From an uncultured Kordiimonas sp. (lineage in GTDB: Bacteria > Pseudomonadota > Alphaproteobacteria > Sphingomonadales > Kordiimonadaceae): 64,000 nt of DNA. Below, piece after piece: positions 28,598-37,776 of the stretch; the first letter of the stretch is position 1; every line of letters starts with the position of its first letter. Below the pieces are notes generated by a model that was given only the letters and a program-made list of their open reading frames with translations, was not told the DNA's origin and made no database searches. Made by a program: the position numbers and the translations under genes. Where the stretch lies: the NCBI GenBank assembly GCA_947503625.1, contig CANNEK010000002.1, forward strand, positions 434,001-498,000. Reading direction: 5' to 3'.

Positions 28598-29650
28598 TTA
28601 CACCCCGCTACTGCCAGTCAGTTCAGCCAGCGCCCAATTGGCCGCCTCTGAGACAACAGCACTCGGATCGTCTGCCAGCACCTGAACTGATTTCAACAGG
28701 CCAATATCGCCAGAGTTCCCTGCGGCAACAAGAGCATTGCGCACGAAGCGGTCGCGACCAATTCTCTTGATCGGGCTTCCCGAAAAAACCTGACGAAACC
28801 CCGGGTCATCGAGATCAAGAAGCTCTTTCAGTGAGGGTGCGTCCAGTTCAACCCGCGCATGAAACGCTGCCTCACTTGCTGTTTTCGCAAATTTGTTCCA
28901 CGGGCACGCCGCCAGACAATCGTCACAACCGTATATCCGGTTGCCCATGGCTTTGCGAAACTCATGCGGAATCGGCCCTTTATGCTCAATGGTCAGATAC
29001 GAAATGCACTTGCGTGCATCAATTTTGTATGGTTCGGGGAAAGCATCGGTCGGACAGGCATCCAGGCATGCACGGCAGCTGCCACACTGATCAGCGTGGG
29101 GCTTATCGCCCTGGAGTTCCATATCTGTGTAGATTGCACCGAGAAACAACCAACTTCCAAACTCGCGGGACACGATATTTGTGTGTTTCCCCTGCCATCC
29201 AAGCCCTGCGGCGGCGGCAAGTGGTTTTTCCGGCACCGGGGCTGTGTCCACAAAAACCTTTAAATTGCAATCAAAGGTCTCAACCATGAAACGCGCGAGG
29301 GTTTTCAGGCGTTTTTTGAGCGTATCATGATAATCGCGTCCCCGCGCATAAACCGAAATGTTGCCACTTGAACGTTCTTCCAGCAGTGCGCGCGGGTCGG
29401 TTTTAGGCCCGTAATTCATCGCCACCATGACAACCGATTTTGCGTCAGGCCAAAGATTCGTGGGGCTTTCTCGATGATAAAGGCGATCTGCCAGCCAGTC
29501 CATTGAACCATGATGCTGTTTGGAAACAAATTCCCGAAGTCCATAGGCTATTTCTGTGCTGACTTGCGCTGACGTTATGCCAAACTGACTAAACCCAAGC
29601 GCACGGGCTTCTTTTTCGAGCTGTTCCCGAATGCCTGTTCCCGAAGCCAT
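28598..29650 (-). CDS. queG: epoxyqueuosine reductase QueG
   Basis: A 350-residue cobalamin-dependent enzyme for the last step of queuosine synthesis in tRNA (epoxyqueuosine to queuosine). The two [4Fe-4S] clusters are marked by CGSCRACLDACPTDAF and YGCDDCLAACPWNKF. The N-terminal part has the B12-binding fold and the segment GLGWQGKHTNI. The C-terminus includes HEAT-like repeats (FVRNALVAAGNSGD). It depends on B12, which gives a possible metabolic link to cobST in this window. Its start is 2 bases after the stop of the GST gene. Confidence 0.95.
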   Translation of the reverse strand: MASGTGIREQLEKEARALGFSQFGITSAQVSTEIAYGLREFVSKQHHGSMDWLADRLYHRESPTNLWPDAKSVVMVAMNYGPKTDPRALLEERSSGNISVYARGRDYHDTLKKRLKTLARFMVETFDCNLKVFVDTAPVPEKPLAAAAGLGWQGKHTNIVSREFGSWLFLGAIYTDMELQGDKPHADQCGSCRACLDACPTDAFPEPYKIDARKCISYLTIEHKGPIPHEFRKAMGNRIYGCDDCLAACPWNKFAKTASEAAFHARVELDAPSLKELLDLDDPGFRQVFSGSPIKRIGRDRFVRNALVAAGNSGDIGLLKSVQVLADDPSAVVSEAANWALAELTGSSGV

Positions 29651-29652
29651 GG

Positions 29653-30321
29653 CTAGAAATCAAGATCCTGATAATGGGAAGGGGGCCGAAGACCAGCTAT
29701 TCTGTCCTCCAACAAAGCCCGAATTGAACGGCGTGATTTGACCCGCACATACCAGTCTTTCACATGTGGCCAGTCTTCAAAGTGAATATCACCAAAATAA
29801 TCGATAACCGAAATATGCGACGCAGCGGCTGCATCGGCCATTGTAAACTGCGGGCCGGCAAGATAGTGGCGTCGTTCTGCAAGATAGGAAATGTATTTGA
29901 GGTGAGTCTTAAGGTTATGAGCCGCGCAGCGTACAGCTGCCGAATCAGGCTCTCCTATACCCAAAAACCTCTTGAACAGTTTTTCCGACACCACGTGGCG
30001 AGAAACCTCACTACCTAGCTTGGTATGAAACCAACCAACCAAACGACGGGTCTCATACCTTTCGTCCGCATCTCCCAATAAAAGAGGAGGCTCCGGTACA
30101 ATTTCCTCAAGATATTCGGCAATAGCCATGACCCCCGAATAGGCATGGCCGTCATCCATAACCAGAACGGGCACTTCGCCTGCAGGATTAAGAGCCAAAA
30201 ACGCGGGGCGGCGCTCCCACTCTTTTTCAAGACGCAACGTAAAGTCAATGCGCTTCTCCGAGAGGAGCACACGAACAAAACGGGCCGCAGGGCTTAGCCA
30301 ATGATGATACAGGATGGGCAT
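29653..30321 (-). CDS. glutathione S-transferase family protein
   Basis: A 222-residue GST. The N-terminal thioredoxin-like half (MPILYHHWLSPAARFVRVLLSEK) has serine at the usual active position, followed by NPAGEVPVLVMDDGHAYSGVMAIAEYLEE, the glutathione-binding part. The C-terminal helical domain includes FTMADAAAASHISVIDYFGD. The ATG at 30321 is preferred for its GAGGAAGAGG site; the frame is open 15 codons more. The gene sits between gltB and queG on the same strand, 65 bases from gltB. The substrate is unknown. Confidence 0.88.
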   Translation of the reverse strand: MPILYHHWLSPAARFVRVLLSEKRIDFTLRLEKEWERRPAFLALNPAGEVPVLVMDDGHAYSGVMAIAEYLEEIVPEPPLLLGDADERYETRRLVGWFHTKLGSEVSRHVVSEKLFKRFLGIGEPDSAAVRCAAHNLKTHLKYISYLAERRHYLAGPQFTMADAAAASHISVIDYFGDIHFEDWPHVKDWYVRVKSRRSIRALLEDRIAGLRPPSHYQDLDF

Positions 30322-30386
30322 AACCTCTTCCTCATACCTCATGAGAAAGAGGTCGCCAATTACCAATCACAGCAAAGGGCAGTTTT

Positions 30387-33300
30387 TTACGCGCTTATGG
30401 CTTCCATATCATTCGCCGGATTGTCACTCATCGGGTGTTCCATTCGGTCCAGCATCTCTTTTGGTACAACATGCCAGAAATCCCGCCGCTTGGTTTCCCA
30501 ATTGGCGAGCAATGTGGCGGCCCACCTTGAATGCGTTTCATCAAAGTGCTCTTCGATCATTTTCCTGAGCGTCTGTTCCCAGTGCGCGCTGGACAGTCGA
30601 CCGTAAACAAGGGTTTCCTCGTTGACATATTCACCGAACGTTCCAGCTTCGTCAAAAACAAACGCTGTTCCACCCGTCATGCCTGCGCCAAAGTTATCTC
30701 CAACTGCACCAAGGATCACAGCTGTACCACCAGTCATATATTCGCAGCCATTGGCGCCGCACCCCTCGATCACAACGTTCGCTCCCGAATTCCTCACCGC
30801 AAACCGCTCTCCAGCCTGCCCGGCGGCAAACAATTTTCCGGCAGTGGCACCGTAAAGCACCGTATTGCCAATGATGGTATTGTCTCGGGAATTAAACGAC
30901 GCGCGGTTTGATGGCCGTACCACAATTGTGCCACCAGAAAGACCTTTCCCGACATAATCATTGGCATCGCCCGACACTTCTATTTTCAGGCCCTGCACGG
31001 CAAACGCGCCAAGCGACTGGCCTGCCGAACCTCTCAGCCGCACGGTTACATGGTCGGGCTTCAGGCCAGCCATGCCGAAAGTGCGCGTGATTTCGCTGGA
31101 GAATCTCGTTCCAATTGCGCGCAACGTGTTTTGCACAGAATAGGTAAGCTGCATTTTCTCACCTCGCGAGAACACAGCCTGCGCATCCTTTAGCATCTGA
31201 GCATCCAGTGTGTCGGGAACAGGGTTGCGCCCCTCCAGAGTGCAAACAGATTTACTGTTGCGCCCCCGCACCTGAACAAGCAGAGGATTGAGGTCAAGGT
31301 CATCAAGGTGGTCAGCACCACGACTTACCTGATGCAACAGGTCCGTACGGCCAAGGATATCGTCGAGCCGGGCAACACCAAGTTCTGCAAGAATCTCGCG
31401 CGTTTCCTCGGCAATAAAGCTGAACAGGTTAACCACTTTTTCAGGGGTACCATCAAACTTTGCACGCAATTTTTCATCCTGTGTACACACACCAACAGGG
31501 CAGGTGTTTGAATGGCACTGGCGTACCATGATACAGCCCATTGCAACCAGGCTTGCTGTTCCCACACCATATTCCTCGGCACCGAGCATGGCCGCTATCA
31601 CAACATCACGGCCCGTTTTGATGCCGCCGTCGGTCCTGAGCGTAACGCGGTGGCGCAGGTTATTGAGCGTGAGCACCTGATTAACCTCGGCGAGGCCAAT
31701 TTCCCACGGCGTACCCGCATATTTGATGCTGGTTTGCGGGCTTGCCCCCGTGCCCCCCGAGTGGCCGGATATAAGGATAACGTCCGCATGCGCCTTGGCA
31801 ACGCCAGCCGCAATCGTTCCGATACCCGCAGAGGATACGAGCTTAACACAGACCTTCGCCCGCGGGTTGATCTGTTTGAGGTCGTAGATTAGCTGCGCCA
31901 GATCCTCTATCGAATAGATATCGTGATGGGGTGGCGGTGAGATCAGTGTAACGCCGGGCGTCGAGTGCCTCAGCCTGGCGATCATTTCTGTAACCTTAAA
32001 CCCCGGCAGCTGGCCACCCTCACCGGGTTTGGCGCCTTGCGCAACCTTGATTTCAAGTTCATCACAGGCATTCAGATACTCGGCTGTTACCCCGAACCTG
32101 CCAGACGCTATCTGCTTTATCGGACTATTGGCATTGTCCCCGTTTTCATACGGCGTGAAACGGCGCCTGTCTTCACCACCTTCTCCTGAAACCGACTTTG
32201 CCCCAATGCGGTTCATCGCGATCGCTAGTGTTTCATGTGCTTCTTTCGACAAGGCACCAAGAGACATGCCCGGTGTGATAAAACGTTTGCGAATTTCGGT
32301 GATCGATTCGACTTCATCCAACCCCAGAGCTTCATCCGGGCGCTGGAAATCAAGCAAATCACGCAGATTGACCGGCGGCAGATTTGCGAGGCCGCGTGAA
32401 TAGGTCAGATACTTGGCGTAGCTGTCGTTGCCCACAGCGGACTGCAAGAGGTGAATGAGCTGACCGTCGTGGCTGTGAACCTCTCCGTCTCTACGATAGC
32501 GATACAGTCCGCCGATCGGGATGCTGGTTTTGCCTTCAAAGAAGGCTTTGGCATGTTGCTCCAGAACTTTTTGCTGTACACCCGCAAGTCCAATACCGGA
32601 TATTTTCGTAGGCATACCCGGGAAAAACTCTGCAACAAGCGCACGGGAAAGCCCAAGTGCCTCAAAGTTGTTGCCACCCCGGTAGCTTGAAACAATCGAA
32701 ATACCCATTTTCGACATGATCTTCAGCAAACCCTGATCAATCGCTTCAATGGCCCGGTTCACGCAGGTTGTCAGGTCATAGTCCCCGAACAAACCTTTCT
32801 GCTGCCGCTCGGCGATTGTTTCTTGCGCCAGATAGGCATTCACAGTCGTTGCACCTGCACCAATCAGAACTGCAAAATAGTGTGGGTCTAGGCATTCCGC
32901 TGATCTCACATTGAGGCTGGTGAAGGTCCGCAAGCCCTGATCTACCAGATGTGTGTGCAAACCGCCTGTTGCCAAAATCATTGGCACTGGCGCACGTTCA
33001 GAGCTGATATTTTCGTCTGTCAGGAAAATGTGACCCCGGCCTTCGCGCACCGCATCTTCTGCTTCCCGGCGAATGCGCTGCAAGGCCTGCCTGAGAGCAT
33101 TTTTGCCGCCAGCAATTTCAAACGTACAGTCGATAACTTCAGCGCTATCACCAAAATGATCAACAAGAGTATCCCATTCGCGGTTTGATATGACCGGACT
33201 CTCGAGAACAATCGCACCAATTTGCGTGTGTCCCTCGTCCAGCACATTCGCAAAGTTGCCAAAACGGGTTTTCAGGCTCATCACACGATGTTCCCGCAAA

Positions 33301-34904
33301 CTGTCGATCGGTGGATTTGTGACCTGACTGAAATTCTGCCTGAAATAGTGCGACAGGTTGCGATATTCGCTTGAAAGAACCGCAAGCGGCGTATCGTCGC
33401 CCATGGAACCAATCGCTTCCTTGGCCGTCATAACCTGCGGCTGCAAAATGAGTTCAAGGTCTTCGTGCGTCAGCCCTGCCATGATCTGTCGTGTACGCAA
33501 CGCCGTCTTGTCGTAGCCGGGTTTCTCGGGGCCCTTATATCCTGGAAGATCTTCGATGGCTTGAATGTCCTCAACCCATTCTTCAAAAGGCTGCGATGCG
33601 GCCAGTTGGTCTTTGATCTCATCGTCGTGATAGAAGCGACCTTCCTTGAGGTTCAGGGCAATCATTTGCCCAGGACCCAAGCGACCCTTTTCGCGAACGG
33701 TGTCCTCATCAACCACCACCATCCCGGTTTCAGAGCCAACAAGCAGAAAGCCGTCGTTTGTAACCGTGAAGCGCATTGGACGCAGTCCGTTTCGATCAAC
33801 ACCCGCAACAACCCAGTGACCGTCACAAACTGCAAGAGCTGCCGGGCCATCCCATGGTTCCATCACGGAATTGGTATAGGCGTACATCTGGCGGTGTGCA
33901 TCGGGCATCATGGTTTTCTTGGACCAGGCCTCGGGCACCAGCATGGTTTTTACCATTGGCGCGGATCGACCCGCACGGACCAGAACTTCGAAGACTGAAT
34001 CAAGCGCGGCGGAATCAGAAGCTCCTTTCGGGACAACAGGCTTGATATCTTCAGAGTTCTCACCGAACGCAATCGAGGCCATTCTGATCTGATGACTTTT
34101 CATCCAGTTGACGTTGCCGCGGATCGTGTTGATTTCGCCATTGTGGGCAATCATTCGGAAGGGCTGCGCCAACCACCATTGCGGGAACGTGTTGGTTGAA
34201 TAGCGCTGATGGTATACCGCAAAGGATGAGATAAACCCTTCGTCCTGCAGATCAGGATAAAAAGTCGCCAGTTGCTCGGCAAGAAACAGGCCTTTGTAGA
34301 TCACCGACCGACACGAGAGCGAGCAGATATAGAAATCCGGCACCTGGGCCTTGATCGCTGCTCGTTCAATTCGACGACGGATCAGATAAAGGTGTCTCTC
34401 GAAGGTTTCTTCGTCGACACCTTTCGAATTCTCAATCATGATTTGCTCGATTTCGGGCCTCGTGGCTTCTGCTTTCTCGCCGATGACCGAAATATCTACC
34501 GGGACCTGTCGCCAGCCATAGATGGTGTAACCGAACCTCAGAATTTCGGTTTCCACAATTGTTCGACAGGTTTCCTGAGCTGCAAGATCAAGCCTTGGCA
34601 AAAATGCCATACCAAGCGCGAGCTTGCTGTCAGACGGCTCGTGCCCGGTTGCTTTGACATGCTCTTTGAAGAAAGCCTGCGGAATTTCAAGGTTGATACC
34701 GGCCCCGTCGCCGGTTTTTCCGTCTGCGTCCACCGCACCCCTGTGCCAGATGGCCTTCAGCGCCTCAATGCCCCGCAACACCACCTCGCGTGTTGGGCGA
34801 CCATCAAGCGCAGCTACAAGGCCAACGCCACACGCGGCGTGCTCGTCGGCAGGGTCATAAAGGCCGATAGGGCCGGGAACATGGTTGCTATGGTTTGAAA
34901 TCAT
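30387..34904 (-). CDS. gltB: glutamate synthase (NADPH) large subunit
   Basis: A 1505-residue enzyme that makes two glutamates from glutamine and 2-oxoglutarate. The N-terminal amidotransferase nucleophile is Cys25 (AACGVGLVAALDG), exposed after removal of a short propeptide. The central and FMN-binding synthase domain follows (GEGGEDRRRF, KPGEGGQLPG, SGHSGGTGASP). The [3Fe-4S] ligands lie in CIMVRQCHSNTCPVGVC. The C-terminal GXGXG beta-helix closes the protein. It is complete in length for the bacterial alpha subunit. It lies 15 bases after gltD, so the order is gltD-gltB. Confidence 0.97.
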   Translation of the reverse strand: MISNHSNHVPGPIGLYDPADEHAACGVGLVAALDGRPTREVVLRGIEALKAIWHRGAVDADGKTGDGAGINLEIPQAFFKEHVKATGHEPSDSKLALGMAFLPRLDLAAQETCRTIVETEILRFGYTIYGWRQVPVDISVIGEKAEATRPEIEQIMIENSKGVDEETFERHLYLIRRRIERAAIKAQVPDFYICSLSCRSVIYKGLFLAEQLATFYPDLQDEGFISSFAVYHQRYSTNTFPQWWLAQPFRMIAHNGEINTIRGNVNWMKSHQIRMASIAFGENSEDIKPVVPKGASDSAALDSVFEVLVRAGRSAPMVKTMLVPEAWSKKTMMPDAHRQMYAYTNSVMEPWDGPAALAVCDGHWVVAGVDRNGLRPMRFTVTNDGFLLVGSETGMVVVDEDTVREKGRLGPGQMIALNLKEGRFYHDDEIKDQLAASQPFEEWVEDIQAIEDLPGYKGPEKPGYDKTALRTRQIMAGLTHEDLELILQPQVMTAKEAIGSMGDDTPLAVLSSEYRNLSHYFRQNFSQVTNPPIDSLREHRVMSLKTRFGNFANVLDEGHTQIGAIVLESPVISNREWDTLVDHFGDSAEVIDCTFEIAGGKNALRQALQRIRREAEDAVREGRGHIFLTDENISSERAPVPMILATGGLHTHLVDQGLRTFTSLNVRSAECLDPHYFAVLIGAGATTVNAYLAQETIAERQQKGLFGDYDLTTCVNRAIEAIDQGLLKIMSKMGISIVSSYRGGNNFEALGLSRALVAEFFPGMPTKISGIGLAGVQQKVLEQHAKAFFEGKTSIPIGGLYRYRRDGEVHSHDGQLIHLLQSAVGNDSYAKYLTYSRGLANLPPVNLRDLLDFQRPDEALGLDEVESITEIRKRFITPGMSLGALSKEAHETLAIAMNRIGAKSVSGEGGEDRRRFTPYENGDNANSPIKQIASGRFGVTAEYLNACDELEIKVAQGAKPGEGGQLPGFKVTEMIARLRHSTPGVTLISPPPHHDIYSIEDLAQLIYDLKQINPRAKVCVKLVSSAGIGTIAAGVAKAHADVILISGHSGGTGASPQTSIKYAGTPWEIGLAEVNQVLTLNNLRHRVTLRTDGGIKTGRDVVIAAMLGAEEYGVGTASLVAMGCIMVRQCHSNTCPVGVCTQDEKLRAKFDGTPEKVVNLFSFIAEETREILAELGVARLDDILGRTDLLHQVSRGADHLDDLDLNPLLVQVRGRNSKSVCTLEGRNPVPDTLDAQMLKDAQAVFSRGEKMQLTYSVQNTLRAIGTRFSSEITRTFGMAGLKPDHVTVRLRGSAGQSLGAFAVQGLKIEVSGDANDYVGKGLSGGTIVVRPSNRASFNSRDNTIIGNTVLYGATAGKLFAAGQAGERFAVRNSGANVVIEGCGANGCEYMTGGTAVILGAVGDNFGAGMTGGTAFVFDEAGTFGEYVNEETLVYGRLSSAHWEQTLRKMIEEHFDETHSRWAATLLANWETKRRDFWHVVPKEMLDRMEHPMSDNPANDMEAISA

Positions 34905-34919
34905 TATGTTTACTCAGCG

Positions 34920-36359
34920 TTATTCGGCAGCAAGCGTTGCGGCCTGAGCTTTTTGGTTGAGGTATTTGATCATGCTGGTTGCAGCGTCACGGCCATCACG
35001 AATGGCCCACACTACAAGCGATGCGCCTCGCACAATGTCACCGGCAGCAAAAACGCCGTCCAGATTGGTCATCAGGTTTTGGTGGTCTACTGTCACTGTT
35101 CCCCAGCGGCTGACCCGAAGCTCGGGCGCACCAAAAAGGGCTGGCAAATCTTCCGGTTCGAAACCAAGCGCCAGGATTGCCAGATCGCAATCCAGTGTAA
35201 ACCCGCTGTCAGGCACAGGCTCCGGCGCTTGTCGGCCGGTTGCGTCTGCAACACCAAGACGCATGCGATAAGCCCGTACGCCGGAAACAGTATCGTCACC
35301 AACGAATGCTTCCGGACCAGCAAGCCAGACAAATTCAACGCCTTCTTCTTCTGCATTTTTAACTTCGCGTGCTGAACCCGGCATGTTTTCGCGGTCGCGG
35401 CGATAGAGGCATTTTACCGATTTCGCGCCCTGGCGAACGGCTGTGCGAACACAGTCCATGGCAGTATCACCGCCCCCTATCACGACAACGTTCTTGCCTT
35501 TTGCATCAAGCGTTCCGTCATCAAACTCCGTAACCTTGTCGCCAAAACCTTTTCTGTTGGACGCGATCAGATAATCAAGAGCCTCTCGAATATTGCCCAG
35601 GCCAACTCCCGGAGCTTTCAGCCCGCGTGATCTGTAAACGCCAGTGGCAATAAGCAGACAGTCATGTTTTTCTCTCAGGTCCGCCAGTGTTTCTTCACGC
35701 CCTACCTCGAAATCCAGATGAAAGGTAATACCCGACTGCTCAAGCCGCCCTGTCCGCCTGCCCACCACATCCTTTTCAAGCTTGAAGCCCGGAATACCAT
35801 ATATCAGAAGACCACCTGCACGGTCATACCGGTCATAAACATGAACCTGAAAACCGGCCTCGCGCATTTGCTCGGCGGCAGCCAGACCCGCCGGACCCGC
35901 ACCAATAATGCCAACAGTTTCGGGGCGCTCCGCCAATGGCTTGATCGGTTTAATCCAGCCCTTTTCCCAGGCGGTGTCGGCAATATATTTTTCCACACTG
36001 CCAATTGTGACCGACTCGAAATCTTTTTCGATAACACAGTTGCCCTCGCAAAGCCGGTCCTGCGGGCAAATCCGGCCACAAATTTCTGGCATGTTGTTGG
36101 TCGCGGACGCCATTTCATATGCGTCCTCCAGCCGACCTTCCGCTGTCAGTTTCAGCCAGTCCGGAATATTATTTCCAAGCGGACAATGGATATGACAGAA
36201 CGGAACCCCACACTGACTACAGCGACTGGCCTGGTCCTTTGCAGCAACCGGATCGTATTCCGCATAGATTTCACTGAAATCAAGGCGGCGCTCTTTTGCC
36301 TCACGCTTGGCCGGTGTTTTTTGGTCGATGGAAACAAATTTCAACAGGTCATCGGCCAT
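34920..36359 (-). CDS. gltD: glutamate synthase (NADPH) small subunit
   Basis: A 479-residue FAD/NADPH subunit that passes electrons to GltB. The N-terminal cysteine motifs (CSQCGVPFCHIHCP, ICGRICPQDRLCEGNC) ligate the two [4Fe-4S] clusters. The FAD-binding GAGPAGLAAAEQ is near residue 155, and the NADPH-binding GGGDTAMDC near 295. The closing GVFAAGDIVRGASLVVWAI is standard. It leads the gltD-gltB unit, and a small AAGGACC site precedes the start. Confidence 0.97.
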   Translation of the reverse strand: MADDLLKFVSIDQKTPAKREAKERRLDFSEIYAEYDPVAAKDQASRCSQCGVPFCHIHCPLGNNIPDWLKLTAEGRLEDAYEMASATNNMPEICGRICPQDRLCEGNCVIEKDFESVTIGSVEKYIADTAWEKGWIKPIKPLAERPETVGIIGAGPAGLAAAEQMREAGFQVHVYDRYDRAGGLLIYGIPGFKLEKDVVGRRTGRLEQSGITFHLDFEVGREETLADLREKHDCLLIATGVYRSRGLKAPGVGLGNIREALDYLIASNRKGFGDKVTEFDDGTLDAKGKNVVVIGGGDTAMDCVRTAVRQGAKSVKCLYRRDRENMPGSAREVKNAEEEGVEFVWLAGPEAFVGDDTVSGVRAYRMRLGVADATGRQAPEPVPDSGFTLDCDLAILALGFEPEDLPALFGAPELRVSRWGTVTVDHQNLMTNLDGVFAAGDIVRGASLVVWAIRDGRDAATSMIKYLNQKAQAATLAAE

Positions 36360-36710
36360 ATCAGGTCCTTTTCAGTGTAAACTTTCCCTGCATGGCCGGT
36401 CAGCGGCGATTGTCACCGGACTTGCCGCGCATTGAAGGTTCAATTCACGTAATTTTCATGCTCGTTTGAGCTTGCGGCGCGCAGTATATGTTCAAAAATC
36501 CCAAAGTATAAGTGAAAAATGCACTTTAGGTCAGTAAAGCTGACATTAATATCTCTGAAATAGCGTCTTTGTTGAGTTTTTTGACGTATTTTAAAATTAT
36601 TTAGTACCGATTTGGTACCAAAAGACATGTCGTCAACCGATCAGACGGCTGGTATGGTTCTGAAATCTGCCCGAATCGGCAACACACCCACGGCTTGGAA
36701 AGGCGCGTTC
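36360..36710. promoter_or_regulatory. gltD/uppP divergent intergenic region
   Basis: About 350 bases of AT-rich sequence that must hold divergent promoters. On the plus strand, TTGAGT (36572) and AATTAT (36595) are spaced by 17 bases, and immediately after them lies an inverted repeat GTACC/GGTAC (36604-36618). No gene is supported here, although the uppP frame is open back to 36612. No NtrC-like or -24/-12 box was found for gltD. Confidence 0.35.
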
Positions 36711-37541
36711 GTGACGATCTTTCAGATCCTGATATTAGCTCTTGTGCAAGGCATCACTGAATTTCTACCGATCAGCTCTTCAGGCCATTTAATCCTCGTC
36801 CCTGTCCTGACAGGATGGACGGACCAGGGTTTGCTGATGGATGTTGCTGTTCATATCGGTACGCTTGCCGCGGTCTTGCTCTACTTCTGGCGCGACACAC
36901 AAGGTCTTGCGCTTGCCGCGCTGGGCAGCATTGGCGTTTCTGCGGCACGCAGGCATACAGAAGGCACACACTATCTGAAACTCTTTTGGGCGCTGGTGAT
37001 TGGAACAATCCCAATGGTAATCGTTGGCGGCCTGATGGTCGCAACGGATGCCAACGATTATTTGAGAAATGCAGAGGTCATTGCATCCACCTCCATTATC
37101 TTCGGACTTTTACTGTATGTCGCAGACAAACTCGGCGGCACTGAAAAGCTGGTAGAACATATGGCTATCAAACCTGCACTGCTAATCGGACTTGCACAAG
37201 TACTGGCCCTGATACCGGGCACCAGCCGCGCCGGGGTTACCATGACAGCCGCGCGCATGCTCGGCTTCAAGCGAACGGACGCTGCGCGTTTTTCAATGCT
37301 GTTGTCTATCCCGGCGATTATTGCGTCCGGAACAGCCACGGGCCTTAAAGCTCTGGAAGAAGCCAATACAACCATGATGGCTGATGCTGCGTTGGGCGCA
37401 TTGCTGTCCTGCCTGGCTGCGCTATTGGCTATTCACTTTCTGATGCGCTGGCTAACCCATGCCAGCATGACCATTTTTGTCGTATACCGTGTTTTGCTTG
37501 GTATTGGTCTTTTTACGCTGATCGGCCTGGGACTGATTTAG
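36711..37541 (+). CDS. uppP: undecaprenyl-diphosphate phosphatase UppP (BacA)
   Basis: A 276-residue membrane enzyme that recycles the lipid carrier of cell-wall synthesis. Its two signatures are present: ITEFLPISSSGHLIL (about 14-28) and LIPGTSRAGVTMTAARMLG (about 165-183). About eight hydrophobic helices are seen. The GTG at 36711 with GGAAAGG upstream gives the normal family length; an upstream in-frame extension of 33 codons looks non-coding. Confidence 0.95.
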   Translation: MTIFQILILALVQGITEFLPISSSGHLILVPVLTGWTDQGLLMDVAVHIGTLAAVLLYFWRDTQGLALAALGSIGVSAARRHTEGTHYLKLFWALVIGTIPMVIVGGLMVATDANDYLRNAEVIASTSIIFGLLLYVADKLGGTEKLVEHMAIKPALLIGLAQVLALIPGTSRAGVTMTAARMLGFKRTDAARFSMLLSIPAIIASGTATGLKALEEANTTMMADAALGALLSCLAALLAIHFLMRWLTHASMTIFVVYRVLLGIGLFTLIGLGLI

Positions 37542-37573
37542 TCACCTAAATCACACATGGAATGCGAACGCGC

Positions 37574-37602
37574 TTGACAGGCTCGGCCTCTCGGGCTAAA
37601 TC
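37574..37602 (+). promoter_or_regulatory. promoter of tRNA-Leu
   Basis: TTGACA and TAAATC are separated by 17 bases; the start point would lie about 28 bases before the mature tRNA. The GC-rich stretch GGGC just before the -10 box and CCCGCGC after it fit a discriminator typical of stable RNA genes. Confidence 0.7.
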
Positions 37603-37636
37603 CCGCGCACCATTTCACTGAAATGCCCTCTCGAAT

Positions 37637-37724
37637 GCCCAGATGGCGGAATTGGTAGACGCGCTAGCTTCAGGTGCTAGTGTCCTTTATGGACGTGGAG
37701 GTTCGAGTCCTCTTCTGGGCACCA
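37637..37724 (+). tRNA. tRNA-Leu (CAG)
   Basis: An 88-base tRNA with CCA encoded. The acceptor stem pairs GCCCAGA with TCTGGGC. The anticodon stem CTAGC/GCTAG encloses the loop TTCAGGT, anticodon CAG (reads CUG). A long variable arm of leucine type (GTCCTTTATGGAC) and the TPsiC arm GGAGGTTCGAGTCCTC are intact. Confidence 0.97.
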
Positions 37725-37776
37725 TTTACAAATTCTGATCCATATCCAAAATGTGGCTATGGCCTATTAAAACATC

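Noticed and set aside
34920-36711. NtrC or sigma-54 control of gltDB
   Set aside because: No NtrC-type box or -24/-12 pair was found in the divergent region.
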